Shown: piece after piece, positions 1-9,080 of the stretch
Position numbering within the stretch: position 1 is the stretch's first letter
Layout of the letters: every line of letters begins with the position of its first letter
Translations under genes and position numbers: made by a program
Notes under the pieces: generated by a model
What the model was told of the DNA's origin: nothing
Databases searched by the model: none
The model's input: the letters and a program-made list of their open reading frames with translations, nothing else
Source: JALCRY01 sp050946575
Lineage (GTDB): Bacteria > Bacillota > Clostridia > Peptostreptococcales > Anaerovoracaceae
Reading direction: 5' to 3'
NCBI GenBank assembly: GCA_050946575.1
Contig: JBMNVB010000003.1
Location: forward strand, 110,593 to 174,592
DNA length: 64,000 nucleotides

Positions 1-241
1 GTCTGCGTCCGCGCAGTATGTCAAGCCGGGCGGGCTGCTGATATACAGCACCTGCACGATAAATCCGTATGAGAATGAGAGAGTAGTAAGTGATTTCCTG
101 AGAAGGAACAAGTCGTTCAAATCCGAGGAGACGATGCAGCTTCTCCCGAATGTGAACGGCACGGACGGATTCTTCATCTGCAAGCTCAGAAGGACGAAGA
201 ATCTGATAGACGACTGGTCCGAGGTGGACGAGAAGAAATAA
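1..241 (+). CDS. rsmB: 16S rRNA (cytosine-C5)-methyltransferase RsmB, C-terminal end
   Basis: The window opens inside this gene; only the last 79 codons are present, read from position 2. The segment YSTCTINPYENE carries the Ser-Thr-Cys catalytic signature of the RsmB/Sun/NOL1 family, in which the Cys attacks C6 of the target cytosine before methyl transfer from SAM. It is followed by the usual FFICKLRR-type end strand. RsmB methylates C967 of 16S rRNA. The stop at 239-241 is 8 bases before the PP2C gene; the order rsmB - PP2C - PASTA kinase - rsgA - rpe is common in Clostridia, which supports the call. Confidence 0.88.
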   Translation, partial: SASAQYVKPGGLLIYSTCTINPYENERVVSDFLRRNKSFKSEETMQLLPNVNGTDGFFICKLRRTKNLIDDWSEVDEKK

Positions 242-249
242 AGGAATTT

Positions 250-996
250 ATGATAGAAACGGGTTATAAAAGCGACAAAGGACTGACGCGCGATCACAAC
301 GAAGACGCGTTCGTTGTGGTGCCCGAGCAGAATGTTTTCGTCGTCGCCGACGGCGTGGGGGGCGCGAACGCCGGCGAAGTGGCAAGCAGCACCGCTGTTT
401 CGGATCTTAAGAACATGTTGAGTTCCGCCCCCATCACGGAATGTCCCGACGAACGGCTCGGCGACTACATGAAAAAATGCATTGATTTCATAAATGACGA
501 TGTTTTTGACAAATCAGCGGCAAGTGTCGAGCGGAGCGGAATGGCTACGACACTTGTGATTTGTCATGTGAGAGGGACCAGGGCGTACACGGTCAACGTA
601 GGCGACAGCAGAGCCTACCTTAAAAGAGGAGGGCAGTTGTATCAGCTCACAGAGGATCACACTTATGTTCAGTCACTCGTAAGGCTCGGAGTGATCACGC
701 GCGACGAGGCCAGAGTGCATACGAAGGGACATTATATCACCCGGGCCATGGGCGCGGAGGAAAATGTCGAGGCCGATTATTACCAGACTGAACTTGAGGA
801 CGGAGATGTGATCATTCTATGTACAGACGGACTTTATAACGAAGTGAGCGAGGACCGGATAAATCAGATGATAAATACGGCGTCCGGGATGCAGGATCTG
901 GCGGACAGACTCGTGGATGAAGCGAATATGTCCGGCGGGATGGACAATATCACGGTTGTATGCATGAAATATAAAGGAGGCTCGGATGAGCAGTAA
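250..996 (+). CDS. prpC: PP2C-family Ser/Thr protein phosphatase (PrpC/Stp type)
   Basis: This 248-residue protein is a cytosolic metal-dependent phosphatase that should reverse the action of the kinase encoded next door. PPM/PP2C motifs are in order: RDHNEDA near residue 14, DGVGG at 34-38 (metal-binding Asp), GDSRAYL near 118, DGLYNEV in the second half and DNITVV near the C-terminus. Length is typical of the bacterial single-domain family (about 240-250). The ATG at 250 has an AAGGA just upstream. Its end overlaps the kinase start by 11 bases, so the two are translationally coupled. In Firmicutes this pair tunes cell-wall synthesis and division by phosphorylating dcw and envelope proteins. 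Confidence 0.93.
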   Translation: MIETGYKSDKGLTRDHNEDAFVVVPEQNVFVVADGVGGANAGEVASSTAVSDLKNMLSSAPITECPDERLGDYMKKCIDFINDDVFDKSAASVERSGMATTLVICHVRGTRAYTVNVGDSRAYLKRGGQLYQLTEDHTYVQSLVRLGVITRDEARVHTKGHYITRAMGAEENVEADYYQTELEDGDVIILCTDGLYNEVSEDRINQMINTASGMQDLADRLVDEANMSGGMDNITVVCMKYKGGSDEQ

Positions 997-2830
997 AGTC
1001 ATAGCGGGCAGATATGAACTTCTGCAGAAAATCGGCGACGGCGGGATGGCTGTCGTATATAAATCCAGAGACAGATTACTGAACAGATATGTGGCGGTCA
1101 AGATACTGAAGCCGGAGTATTCGGGCGACTCGAAGTTCATTGAGAATTTCAGGAAGGAGTCCCATGCGGCGGCGAGTCTTTCGAATCCCAATATCGTTAA
1201 CGTATATGATGTAGGAAAAGAAGGAAACATTAATTATATAGTGATGGAGCTGGTCGAGGGCAAACCGCTCAGCCAGATCATCGAAGAAGAGGCGCCGATG
1301 GATTACAGGCGCGTGATCGAGATATCCAAACAGGTGGCGACGGGACTTTCCGCCGCTCATAATCACGGCATCATCCACAGGGATGTCAAGCCGCACAATA
1401 TTTTAATAGGCGAAGACGGGATCGCGAAAATCGCCGATTTCGGCATCGCAAAGGCAGTCAGCACGACGACTATCATCGACGGCACGAGCAGTCAGGTGAC
1501 GGGTTCCGTGCATTATTTTTCGCCCGAGCAGGCGAAGGGAGCCCCGGCGGACTGCAGGTCCGATATCTATTCGCTCGGCATCGTAATGTACGAGATGCTG
1601 ACGGGGCAGGTACCGTTCGACGCGGATAACCCGGTCTCTGTGGCATTGATGCAGATAAACAACGAGATCGTTCCTCCGTCGCAGCTCGTGGACGGCATTC
1701 CGCCCTCGCTCGAGAGGATCGTTCTCAGAGCGACGCAGAAGGATCCGGCCGACAGATTCGAGTCGGCGGACGAGATGATAGACGCGCTGAACGATATAGA
1801 GTTCGTGACGAGATTCGTGAACTCCGGCGCGGCTATGGCGGCGGCCGAGGAGGAAAAAGAAGAAACTCCGAAGAAGAAAGACGGAAACAGGAAAAAGAAG
1901 ATAGCGGCAGTTGCGGTGATAGCTGCAGTGATCGCTCTTCTCGCCGGTCTGTACTTTGCAGGCATCATAGGCGGGAAGATCATCGCCGCGCCTGAACTCA
2001 CGGGCAAGACCGTCGAAGAAGCTCAGAATGTGTGCGACAAATACAATATCGATGTCAACGTAGTGGATTACGAATACAACGAATCGTTCAACGCGGACGA
2101 GATATGCAGTCAGGATCCTGCCTCCGGCGACAAGGTCCGCGAAGGGAGTTCCATAGACGTCGTAGTCAGCAAGGGCGCGGAAGGTACTGTGCCTAATCTT
2201 GTCGGCATGAAGGAAGATGAAGCGAAGAAGCTCATCACGAAATACGGATTCAAGGTCGGCACCAGAACGGTCAAGACGAGCGGCGAAGCGGCCGGAACTG
2301 TCATTGAGCAGGATCCGGGAGCCGGAGAGGAAACCAAACCGGGTTCCGAGATCAACTATACGATCTCAGACGGCAAGGGCAAGCAGGAGCTCGAGGTGCC
2401 GAATGTAGTGGGCATGACTCTCAAGGCCGCGAAGAGCGCCATAACCGACGCCGGATTCGAAGTCGGCACCGTATCGTACGCGACGAGTACGACGTACAGC
2501 AAGGGAACTGTCATGGCGCAGCAGTACGATGCCGGAACAAAGCTTGAGGAGAAATCTACTATAGATATCACTGTAAGTACCGGCAGCGAAGGCAGTATAA
2601 GTCTGTACATCGATTACACACAGGCGGAGAATGATACATTCCTGCTTACGGTAACGGTGTCGGATGACAACGGAACGAGGAATGTCGTGAACGGCGAGAG
2701 AAAGCAGAAGAGCGATAACGGAGAGACGCTGAAGATAACCGGCTCCGGTTCGGGCACGATAACCGTTATCTTTGACGGGACGACCGTAGATAAATACAGC
2801 GTCGATTTCGATTCGGGAACCATATACTGA
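986..2830 (+). CDS. prkC: PASTA-domain Ser/Thr protein kinase (PrkC/StkP type)
   Basis: The 614-residue membrane kinase has an N-terminal cytosolic catalytic domain (about 1-275) with glycine loop GDGGMAVV at 17-24, catalytic Lys39 in VAVKILK, HRDVKPHN near 131 and DFGIAK near 150. A basic juxtamembrane stretch leads to one membrane segment at about 304-326. The extracellular part holds three PASTA repeats (about 333-540), each with the PxLxGxxxxxA pattern, which bind muropeptides or lipid II, followed by an unclassified beta-rich tail of about 70 residues. The GGAGG ahead of the ATG lies inside the phosphatase gene. It fits the peptidoglycan-sensing kinases that coordinate growth and division in Firmicutes. 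Confidence 0.95.
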   Translation: MSSKVIAGRYELLQKIGDGGMAVVYKSRDRLLNRYVAVKILKPEYSGDSKFIENFRKESHAAASLSNPNIVNVYDVGKEGNINYIVMELVEGKPLSQIIEEEAPMDYRRVIEISKQVATGLSAAHNHGIIHRDVKPHNILIGEDGIAKIADFGIAKAVSTTTIIDGTSSQVTGSVHYFSPEQAKGAPADCRSDIYSLGIVMYEMLTGQVPFDADNPVSVALMQINNEIVPPSQLVDGIPPSLERIVLRATQKDPADRFESADEMIDALNDIEFVTRFVNSGAAMAAAEEEKEETPKKKDGNRKKKIAAVAVIAAVIALLAGLYFAGIIGGKIIAAPELTGKTVEEAQNVCDKYNIDVNVVDYEYNESFNADEICSQDPASGDKVREGSSIDVVVSKGAEGTVPNLVGMKEDEAKKLITKYGFKVGTRTVKTSGEAAGTVIEQDPGAGEETKPGSEINYTISDGKGKQELEVPNVVGMTLKAAKSAITDAGFEVGTVSYATSTTYSKGTVMAQQYDAGTKLEEKSTIDITVSTGSEGSISLYIDYTQAENDTFLLTVTVSDDNGTRNVVNGERKQKSDNGETLKITGSGSGTITVIFDGTTVDKYSVDFDSGTIY

Positions 2831-3696
2831 TGAAGGGAATGATCATTAAGGGCATAGGCGGATTTTACTACGTCAGGACCGGGGACGGCATGTATCAGTG
2901 CCGTCCGCGCGGCATATTCCGCGCGAGAGGGATCAGACCCATGGTAGGCGATGACGTGATAATAGAAGTCCAGCCCGACGGCGATGCTGTGATAGACGAG
3001 ATACTGGAAAGGTCGAACTGCTTCGACCGGCCGCCCGTCGCAAACATCGACATGATGGTAATAGTGTTCGCCGCGGCGGCGCCGAAGCCGAATACAGCGG
3101 TCATGGACAGATTTCTGACGGCGACAGAGTACGCCGGCGTCGAGATCGCGATATGCCTGAACAAGACTGATATCGGGAAACCGGACGTCATAGAACACAT
3201 GAAGGATATCTATGGCGGAATATACAGGTTCGTGCCGATGTGTGCGAAAACGGGAGAAGGCGTGGACTCACTGAAGGAGATAATAAGGGGGAAGCGCATT
3301 GCTTTCGCCGGACCTTCCGGAGTCGGCAAATCGACGATACTGAATCTCCTCTGCCCGGACGCCCGCGCGGAAACGAATGCGGTCAGCGGGAAAACAAGAC
3401 GCGGACGTCACACGACGAGGCACGTCGAAATATTCGAGACCGATTTCGGCGCATTGATATATGACACGCCGGGATTCACGTCGTTCGACACGGCGGATAT
3501 GGAGCCCGCGGAGCTGCAGTACTGTTTCCCGGAGATCAGGGAACTTGCCGGCGGCTGCCGGTATGACGACTGTATGCATCTGAAGGAACCGGGATGCGCG
3601 GTCACGGAAGCGGTGGAGGCCGGCAGAGTGAGCCGCGAGAGATACGAGTCATACGTATCGCAGTATAAAGATATTATTGAAAGCAGAAAATATTAA
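2830..3696 (+). CDS. rsgA: small ribosomal subunit biogenesis GTPase RsgA
   Basis: The 288-residue RsgA (YjeQ) is a circularly permuted GTPase that checks late 30S maturation. An N-terminal OB-fold (about 1-65) is followed by the permuted G motifs: NKTD near 112 (G4) comes before the P-loop GPSGVGKST near 160 (G1) and DTPGF (G3). The C-terminus has the zinc knuckle CRYDDCMHLKEPGC. The ATG overlaps the kinase stop by one base (TGATG), so it is coupled to prkC. One GCATTGAT motif copy (3451) encodes Ala-Leu-Ile in this gene. Confidence 0.95.
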   Translation: MKGMIIKGIGGFYYVRTGDGMYQCRPRGIFRARGIRPMVGDDVIIEVQPDGDAVIDEILERSNCFDRPPVANIDMMVIVFAAAAPKPNTAVMDRFLTATEYAGVEIAICLNKTDIGKPDVIEHMKDIYGGIYRFVPMCAKTGEGVDSLKEIIRGKRIAFAGPSGVGKSTILNLLCPDARAETNAVSGKTRRGRHTTRHVEIFETDFGALIYDTPGFTSFDTADMEPAELQYCFPEIRELAGGCRYDDCMHLKEPGCAVTEAVEAGRVSRERYESYVSQYKDIIESRKY

Positions 3697-3708
3697 GGAG
3701 TACATCGC

Positions 3709-4368
3709 ATGAAAGAAATAGCGCCTTCCATACTGTCGGCTGACTTCTCCAGGCTCGGGGAAGATATCGCAGCGGCGAAGCGCGGAGGAGCCCGGATAAT
3801 ACATTTCGACGTTATGGACGGTCATTTTGTGCCGAACATTTCGTACGGCCCGGTAGTGCTTGAAGCGCTGGAACACATGACGGATCTTTCATTCGACGTG
3901 CATCTTATGATAGAACGGCCGGACGATCTGCTCGAAAAATTCGTGACCGGCCGGACGGAATACATCACCGTCCATCAGGAAGCGTGCGTCCATCTCGACA
4001 GGACGATATCGCATATAAAAAGCCTCGGGGTGAAGGCGGGCGTGGCCATAAATCCCGCGACGCCGGTCGCGGCGCTGAGACATGTCCTGGAACAGGCGGA
4101 CCTCATACTCGTCATGTCCGTGAATCCCGGATTCGCGGGCCAGAAGTTCATACAGTATACTCTTGATAAGACGAGGGAGCTCAACAGGATAAGGAAGGAA
4201 AGCGGCTTCGGATTCACGCTCGAAATGGACGGCGGCATAGGCCCCGGCAATATAAGGGAAGTTATCAATGCCGGAACGGACATAGCGGTGGCCGGCAGCG
4301 CCGTATTCGGGGCTGATGATATAGAAAACACGACAAAGCGGCTCATCGCCGCGCTGGAGGATCGATAG
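3709..4368 (+). CDS. rpe: ribulose-phosphate 3-epimerase
   Basis: The 219-residue TIM-barrel enzyme interconverts ribulose 5-phosphate and xylulose 5-phosphate in the pentose phosphate pathway. Family signatures visible are APSILSADF at the N-terminus, HFDVMDGHFVPNIS (metal-binding His and Asp), VHLMIE, VMSVNPGFAGQ and MDGGIG. Length matches the family (215-230). It follows rsgA by 12 bases with AAGGAG before the ATG. In many Firmicutes thiN follows this gene; here a cell-wall LCP protein follows after 4 bases instead. A GCATTGAT copy in reverse orientation (4264) covers codons for Ile-Asn-Ala. Confidence 0.95.
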   Translation: MKEIAPSILSADFSRLGEDIAAAKRGGARIIHFDVMDGHFVPNISYGPVVLEALEHMTDLSFDVHLMIERPDDLLEKFVTGRTEYITVHQEACVHLDRTISHIKSLGVKAGVAINPATPVAALRHVLEQADLILVMSVNPGFAGQKFIQYTLDKTRELNRIRKESGFGFTLEMDGGIGPGNIREVINAGTDIAVAGSAVFGADDIENTTKRLIAALEDR

Positions 4369-4372
4369 AAAT

Positions 4373-5836
4373 ATGCGTACTGATAAAACATATTATACCG
4401 AAACTGAAATAAACAGGGAGCTCGGCGCGGAAAGCCGTGAGTCTGAAGGAACGAACGCTGAAAGAGCGGCGGGAGAAGGCGGTGCGGAAAAACCGCCGCG
4501 CCGCCGCAGACGCAGGAAGCGTCCGGCGGGAAAGGGCAGGAGCGGCCGGATGGGCGTTTCCGGCAGAAAGCACAGTAAAAGGAGAACGGTCGCGATAGTG
4601 ATCATCTGCCTCGCTGTGATATTTACTTCTGTCTTCGGACTCGGCTACGGCATCGTGATGAACAGGATCGATTCAGTGAACCACGATACGACGCTTAGCG
4701 CGGAGGATCTGTGCATCGACGACCAGGTGGCGAAAGATCTCAAGGATTATACGAACATCGCGGTATTCGGAGTCGATAACAAGAAGGGTGAGGATATCGA
4801 AAAAAGCAGATCCGACGCGATCGCCGTGATCAGCATAAATAACAAGACGAACAAAGTGAAAATGTTCACGGTCATGAGGGATTCGTATTTCCAGCTTGAC
4901 GAGAATAACGATCTGGTCCTGGATAAAGTCACGCACGCTCACGCGTACGAAGGCCCGGTCGGACTCGTGAGAGCGCTGAACCGGAACCTCGACCTCAATA
5001 TAAGCAACTATGTCAGAGTCGACTGGAGCACCGTGGCCGATACAGTGGACGCCATGGGCGGGCTCGAGCTCTACGTTGAAGAAAAGAACATAGACGAGAT
5101 GAACAAAACCATCACCGATACGAACAGGAATATCGGCGGGCCGGGCAGGAAGATATCCCATGCCGGAAAACAGACGCTGAACGGCGTGCAGACAGTGGCT
5201 TACTGCAGGATAAGGAAAGTCGACGGAGATGACGCGAGAGCTAAGAGGATAGGAAAGGTGATAGATGCCGCGCAGAAAAAGTTAAAGACGATGAGCCTTT
5301 CGGATCTGAACAAGACTGCGGCTACAGCAATGCCTGAAATAAAGACGAGCCTTTCTTCAGCGACGATCATGAGCATGCTCCTCAATATAAATGATTATGA
5401 TTTCACGAATGAGGACGGGTGGCCGTATCAGTATAACGGATCACTGATAAACGGAGTTTCGTATACGATACCTGATACGCTTGAATCGAATGTTTCGAAG
5501 CTGCATGAGATAATGTTCGGGCAGAAAGATTACGAATGCTCGGATACAGTAAAGGAAATAAATGATCTGATAAACAGCAGTCCGACTGACAGTTCCGGGA
5601 CCACTGACAGCTCCGGAAGTACAGACAGCTCCGGGACGCAGAACAGCGGCAGCACATATTATCAGCAGGATTCCGGAACGACCGATCAGACTCAGCAGGA
5701 TTCCACAGGGACCGACAGTTCGGGAGGAACACAGGATTCGGGAGACGGGACCACTACCGGAGACGGTACCACTACCGGGGGCGGCACCAATACCGGAGGC
5801 GGTACCACTACCGGAGACGGCACCGGTTCTCCGTAG
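4373..5836 (+). CDS. LytR-CpsA-Psr (LCP) family cell-wall polymer ligase
   Basis: This 487-residue type II membrane protein probably attaches an anionic glycopolymer to peptidoglycan. A basic Arg/Lys-rich cytosolic head (1-68) precedes one membrane segment (about 72-94). The LCP domain runs from about 125 to 345, with NIAVFGVDN, RSDAIAVIS, the MRDSYF Arg-Asp motif and a late CRIRKVDGDDARAKR box typical of the family. The last 95 residues are low complexity: repeated TDSSG units, then Gly/Thr repeats of GGGTTTGDG type, a probable wall-spanning or flexible linker. The 4-base gap to rpe suggests cotranscription. The substrate cannot be told from sequence. Confidence 0.88.
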   Translation: MRTDKTYYTETEINRELGAESRESEGTNAERAAGEGGAEKPPRRRRRRKRPAGKGRSGRMGVSGRKHSKRRTVAIVIICLAVIFTSVFGLGYGIVMNRIDSVNHDTTLSAEDLCIDDQVAKDLKDYTNIAVFGVDNKKGEDIEKSRSDAIAVISINNKTNKVKMFTVMRDSYFQLDENNDLVLDKVTHAHAYEGPVGLVRALNRNLDLNISNYVRVDWSTVADTVDAMGGLELYVEEKNIDEMNKTITDTNRNIGGPGRKISHAGKQTLNGVQTVAYCRIRKVDGDDARAKRIGKVIDAAQKKLKTMSLSDLNKTAATAMPEIKTSLSSATIMSMLLNINDYDFTNEDGWPYQYNGSLINGVSYTIPDTLESNVSKLHEIMFGQKDYECSDTVKEINDLINSSPTDSSGTTDSSGSTDSSGTQNSGSTYYQQDSGTTDQTQQDSTGTDSSGGTQDSGDGTTTGDGTTTGGGTNTGGGTTTGDGTGSP

Positions 5837-5868
5837 AATACTACTCAGTGAAGCGGTATATAAATCAC

Positions 5869-5894
5869 GCGGCGGCATCATATCATCCCGCCGC
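5869..5894 (+). other. GC-rich hairpin between the LCP gene and ddl
   Basis: GCGGCGG (5869-5875) can pair with CCGCCGC (5888-5894) over a 12-base loop. No T-run follows, so it is not a convincing intrinsic terminator. It lies in the 89-base gap between the LCP gene and ddl and may be a weak attenuator or a chance structure. Confidence 0.35.
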
Positions 5895-5925
5895 CCGTAA
5901 ATATATAAGAAAGTGAAGTGATCAT

Positions 5926-6996
5926 ATGCAGAACACAAAGTTAAAACTGGCAGTGCTGTTCGGAGGCGTATCGCCGGAATATGAAGTTTCGTGCAATTCC
6001 GCCGCGTCGATACTCCGGAACATCGATTACTCGAAATATGAACTCTATGTACTTGGAATAACCAAGCAGGGCAGATGGATGCTGACTCACGCGACTCCCG
6101 ACGAAATAGCTGACACGAGCTGGGAGATGCGCGCGGACAACAAGGAAGCATCGATCTGTCCGGACAGAACAGTACACGGAATAAGAACAAAGGATAAAGA
6201 CATCGCGATAGACCTCGTGTTCAATATCATTCACGGGCAGAACGGCGAGGACGGGACCATGCAGGGACTGCTCGACATCGCCGGCCTGAAATATGTTGGA
6301 CCGGGAACGTGCTCTTCGGCCGTCTGTATGGATAAGGAATTCACAAAGCTGATAGTAAAGCAGAAAGTGCCGAACGTAAAGATGGCCAGGCATTACTGCA
6401 CGGACAGATATACGTTCTCCCACGCGCCCGAAGAGGAGATAGCGAATATCGAGGAATTCTTCGGGAAGCAGTATCCGCTGTTCGTGAAACCGGCGTGTGA
6501 CGGTTCTTCCGTGGGAGTATCCAAGGTGAAGGATCAGATAGACCTTTTCGAAGCACTCAAGCTCGCGGCGTCTGAGGATTTCAAGATACTCATAGAAGAA
6601 TGCGTCGTGGGACGCGAAATGGAAATAGCGGTGCTCGGGAACCTCGAACCGCGCGCTACGGTGCCGGGGGAGATACTGTCCGCGAACGAGTTCTATGATT
6701 ACGAAGCAAAGTATACGAACCCGGACACGAAAACGAGAGTTGTGGACGACATTCCCGAGGAAAAGATAAAAGAGATACAGGACATGGCGGTGGCGATATA
6801 CAAGGCGCTCGGATGCAGAGGTCTGTCGAGAGTGGACTTCTTCCTTAAAGAGAACGGCGACATAAGCTTCACCGAGATCAATACGCTGCCCGGATTCACG
6901 AAGATCAGCCTGTATCCGCAGCTGTGGGAAAGCTCCGGCATACCGTACACGGAACTGATAGACAAACTGATAGAATACGCAATGGAGGAAAATTAA
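5926..6996 (+). CDS. ddl: D-alanine--D-alanine ligase
   Basis: The 356-residue ATP-grasp enzyme joins two D-Ala for the peptidoglycan stem peptide that MurF, encoded later in the window, adds to the UDP-MurNAc tripeptide. Visible motifs are FGGVSPEYEVSCNSA at the N-terminus, HGQNGEDGTMQGLLD, KPACDGSSVGVSKV, the ATP-grasp core EECVVGREMEIAVLGN and the metal-binding ending FTEINTLPGFT. Length is normal for Ddl (about 340-370). The stop abuts the thrS start (TAAATG), so thrS may depend on ribosomes finishing ddl. Confidence 0.95.
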   Translation: MQNTKLKLAVLFGGVSPEYEVSCNSAASILRNIDYSKYELYVLGITKQGRWMLTHATPDEIADTSWEMRADNKEASICPDRTVHGIRTKDKDIAIDLVFNIIHGQNGEDGTMQGLLDIAGLKYVGPGTCSSAVCMDKEFTKLIVKQKVPNVKMARHYCTDRYTFSHAPEEEIANIEEFFGKQYPLFVKPACDGSSVGVSKVKDQIDLFEALKLAASEDFKILIEECVVGREMEIAVLGNLEPRATVPGEILSANEFYDYEAKYTNPDTKTRVVDDIPEEKIKEIQDMAVAIYKALGCRGLSRVDFFLKENGDISFTEINTLPGFTKISLYPQLWESSGIPYTELIDKLIEYAMEEN

Positions 6997-8736
6997 ATGG
7001 CAGATATCAAATGGGAAGATGAGGCATACAGGGACGCGTTCAGACATACGTGCTCGCATATCCTCGCTCAGGCGGTGAAGAGATTCTGGCCTGAAGCGAA
7101 GCTGGCCATCGGGCCGGCTATAGAAAACGGCTTTTATTATGATTTTGATCTGGAGCATAAGTTCTCCGATGAAGATCTCGCGAAAATAGAAGACGAGATG
7201 AGGAAAATCATAAAGGAAGACCTTCCGCTCGAGCATTACACCATGCCCAGGGATGAAGCCATAAAGTTCTGGAAAGACAGGAACGAAGATTACAAGGTGG
7301 AGCTGATCGAAGACCTGCCTGACGAGAAGGAGCTGTCGTTCTATCGTCAGGGAGACTACGTCGATCTCTGCGCAGGCCCTCATGTGGAGAGCACCGGGGT
7401 CATCGGCGCGGTGAAGCTGATGAGCGTGGCCGGAGCGTACTGGCGCGGAGATTCGGACAACAAGATGCTCCAGAGAATATACGGCACGAGTTTCCCGACA
7501 CAGAAGGAGCTCGACGATTATCTGAACATGCTCGAAGAGGCGAAGAAGAGAGACCACAGGAAGATCGGCAGGGAAATGGAGATCTTCGAGATGCATGAAG
7601 AAGGCCCGGGATTCGCGTTCTTCCTCCCGAACGGCATGGTGCTCAGGAACGAACTCACGACATGGTGGAGACAGGTGCACAAAGAGTGGGGATACGACGA
7701 GATCATGACTCCGCTCATCCTGAACGAGAAACTCTGGCGCATGTCGGGACACTGGGATCACTATAAGGACGACATGTATTTCACGCAGATCGACGGTGAG
7801 GACTACGCGATAAAACCGATGAACTGTCCGGGATCAATTTTGATTTACGGCAACAAGATCCGTTCATACAGAGACCTTCCGCTGAGATACGCCGAGCTCG
7901 GAAGAGTGCACAGACACGAACTTTCCGGAACTCTGCAGGGGCTCATGAGAGTAAGGTCGTTCGTACAGGACGATGCACATCTCTACTGCACGATGGATCA
8001 GGTAAAGGATACGGTGCAGGAGGTAGCAAGGCTCATCGATTACATGTACGGCGTGTTCGGCTTCCAGTATATCGTGGAACTTTCGACAAGGCCGGAGGAC
8101 TCCATGGGAACAGATGAGGAATGGGAAGTCGCGACGGAAGCTCTGAGAGATGCGATAGAGGATCTCGGCATGGACTACAGAGTAAATGAAGGCGACGGCG
8201 CGTTCTACGGACCGAAGCTCGACTTCCACCTCGTGGACGCCCTCGGCAGGACGTGGCAGTGCGGCACGAACCAGCTCGACTTCCAGATGCCTCAGCGCTT
8301 CGGGATCAGCTACATCGGACCGGACGGAAAGAAGCACAGACCGGTAATGATCCACAGAACCGTATTCGGTTCGATCGAGCGTTTCATCGGCATCATGACG
8401 GAGCACTTCGAAGGCAAGTTCCCGCTGTGGCTCGCCCCTGTCCAGGTCAAACTCCTGACAGTTACGGAATCGCAGGCGGAATACGCGGAGCAGCTCAGGA
8501 AGGACTTCGAGAGCGAAGGCTTAAGAGTAAAGGTCGATGCCAGAAACGAAAAGATCGGATACAAGATGCGCGAGGCCCGCAATGCGAGAGACTCGTATAT
8601 CTGCGTCATCGGCGACAAGGAAATCGAGGACGGCACGCTGTCCGTGCGCTCTATCAAGACGGGCGACCTCGGCAGCATGAAGATAGACGATTTCAAGAAG
8701 AAGCTGCATGAGGAAATCGACACGAAGGCACTTTAA
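6997..8736 (+). CDS. thrS: threonine--tRNA ligase, short form without TGS domain
   Basis: The 579-residue class II synthetase charges tRNA-Thr. It starts directly at the editing domain (HTCSH near residue 18 and the CAGPHV Cys/His pair), lacking the roughly 60-residue TGS domain found in most bacterial ThrRS (about 640 residues). The catalytic domain has NCPGSILIY with the zinc Cys, motif 2 RYAELGRVHRHE and QDDAHLYC; the anticodon-binding domain (LAPVQVKLLTVTE) is complete. The start is fixed by TAAATG with the ddl stop, and no upstream in-frame extension can encode TGS because ddl occupies it. TGS-less ThrRS is known in some Clostridia. No T-box leader is possible at this position. Confidence 0.93.
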   Translation: MADIKWEDEAYRDAFRHTCSHILAQAVKRFWPEAKLAIGPAIENGFYYDFDLEHKFSDEDLAKIEDEMRKIIKEDLPLEHYTMPRDEAIKFWKDRNEDYKVELIEDLPDEKELSFYRQGDYVDLCAGPHVESTGVIGAVKLMSVAGAYWRGDSDNKMLQRIYGTSFPTQKELDDYLNMLEEAKKRDHRKIGREMEIFEMHEEGPGFAFFLPNGMVLRNELTTWWRQVHKEWGYDEIMTPLILNEKLWRMSGHWDHYKDDMYFTQIDGEDYAIKPMNCPGSILIYGNKIRSYRDLPLRYAELGRVHRHELSGTLQGLMRVRSFVQDDAHLYCTMDQVKDTVQEVARLIDYMYGVFGFQYIVELSTRPEDSMGTDEEWEVATEALRDAIEDLGMDYRVNEGDGAFYGPKLDFHLVDALGRTWQCGTNQLDFQMPQRFGISYIGPDGKKHRPVMIHRTVFGSIERFIGIMTEHFEGKFPLWLAPVQVKLLTVTESQAEYAEQLRKDFESEGLRVKVDARNEKIGYKMREARNARDSYICVIGDKEIEDGTLSVRSIKTGDLGSMKIDDFKKKLHEEIDTKAL

Positions 8737-8742
8737 AATCAG

Positions 8743-8760
8743 GCATCAATGCATTGATGC
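8743..8760. repeat. Perfect 18-bp palindrome made of two GCATTGAT units
   Basis: GCATCAATGCATTGATGC is a perfect palindrome formed by two head-to-head copies of the over-represented 8-mer (8745-8752 and 8751-8758) sharing GC. It sits in the 41-base gap between thrS and the DUF2007-like gene. There is no T-run, so it is not an ordinary terminator. Confidence 0.9.
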
Positions 8761-8777
8761 CGTATCGGGAGATATCT

Positions 8778-9059
8778 ATGGGGCTGCTTGACAGGCCGGA
8801 TAAAAACGCTCCGTGGCGCGGCGGTGTTTACCTCACGACCGCGACGAGCTCGCTGCAGGCGGACATCCTTGAATCGAAGCTCGCGGCGGAGGGGATACCG
8901 TGCGTGAAGAATTACCGCGGCATGGCGAATTTGATGGAAGTCGCGATCGGGACGAACTCGCTCGACGACATCGATATATACGTGCCCGAGGAAGATCTCG
9001 AACGGGCGAAGGAAGTCATTGTTCCCGTCCCGATAGACGATGACTTTGAAGAAGGCTGA
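8778..9059 (+). CDS. DUF2007-like small protein
   Basis: This predicted 93-residue soluble protein has the pattern of the DUF2007 'putative signal transducing' family: YLTTATSSLQADILESKLAAEGIPC, then a short alpha-beta fold ending VPEEDLERAKEVI with an acidic tail. Such proteins resemble a small PII/ACT-like fold, but the function is unknown. I chose ATG 8778 because GGGAG lies 6-7 bases upstream; TTG 8754 and ATG 8757 are in frame but fall inside the palindrome with no ribosome site. It is separated from thrS by the palindrome and followed by a hairpin at 9081. Confidence 0.65.
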   Translation: MGLLDRPDKNAPWRGGVYLTTATSSLQADILESKLAAEGIPCVKNYRGMANLMEVAIGTNSLDDIDIYVPEEDLERAKEVIVPVPIDDDFEEG

Positions 9060-9080
9060 CATACACGGAATATGATCATG

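Noticed and set aside
5577..5834. CRISPR-like array suggested by repeated short units
   Set aside because: The units are in-frame TDSSG and GGGTTTGDG codon repeats of the LCP protein tail, without spacers.
6940..6997. T-box leader for thrS
   Set aside because: The thrS start abuts the ddl stop; there is no untranslated leader.
5941..7761. 606-codon minus-strand open frame opposite ddl and thrS
   Set aside because: It mirrors G/C-rich third positions of two certain genes and its His/Arg/Leu-rich translation has no domain.
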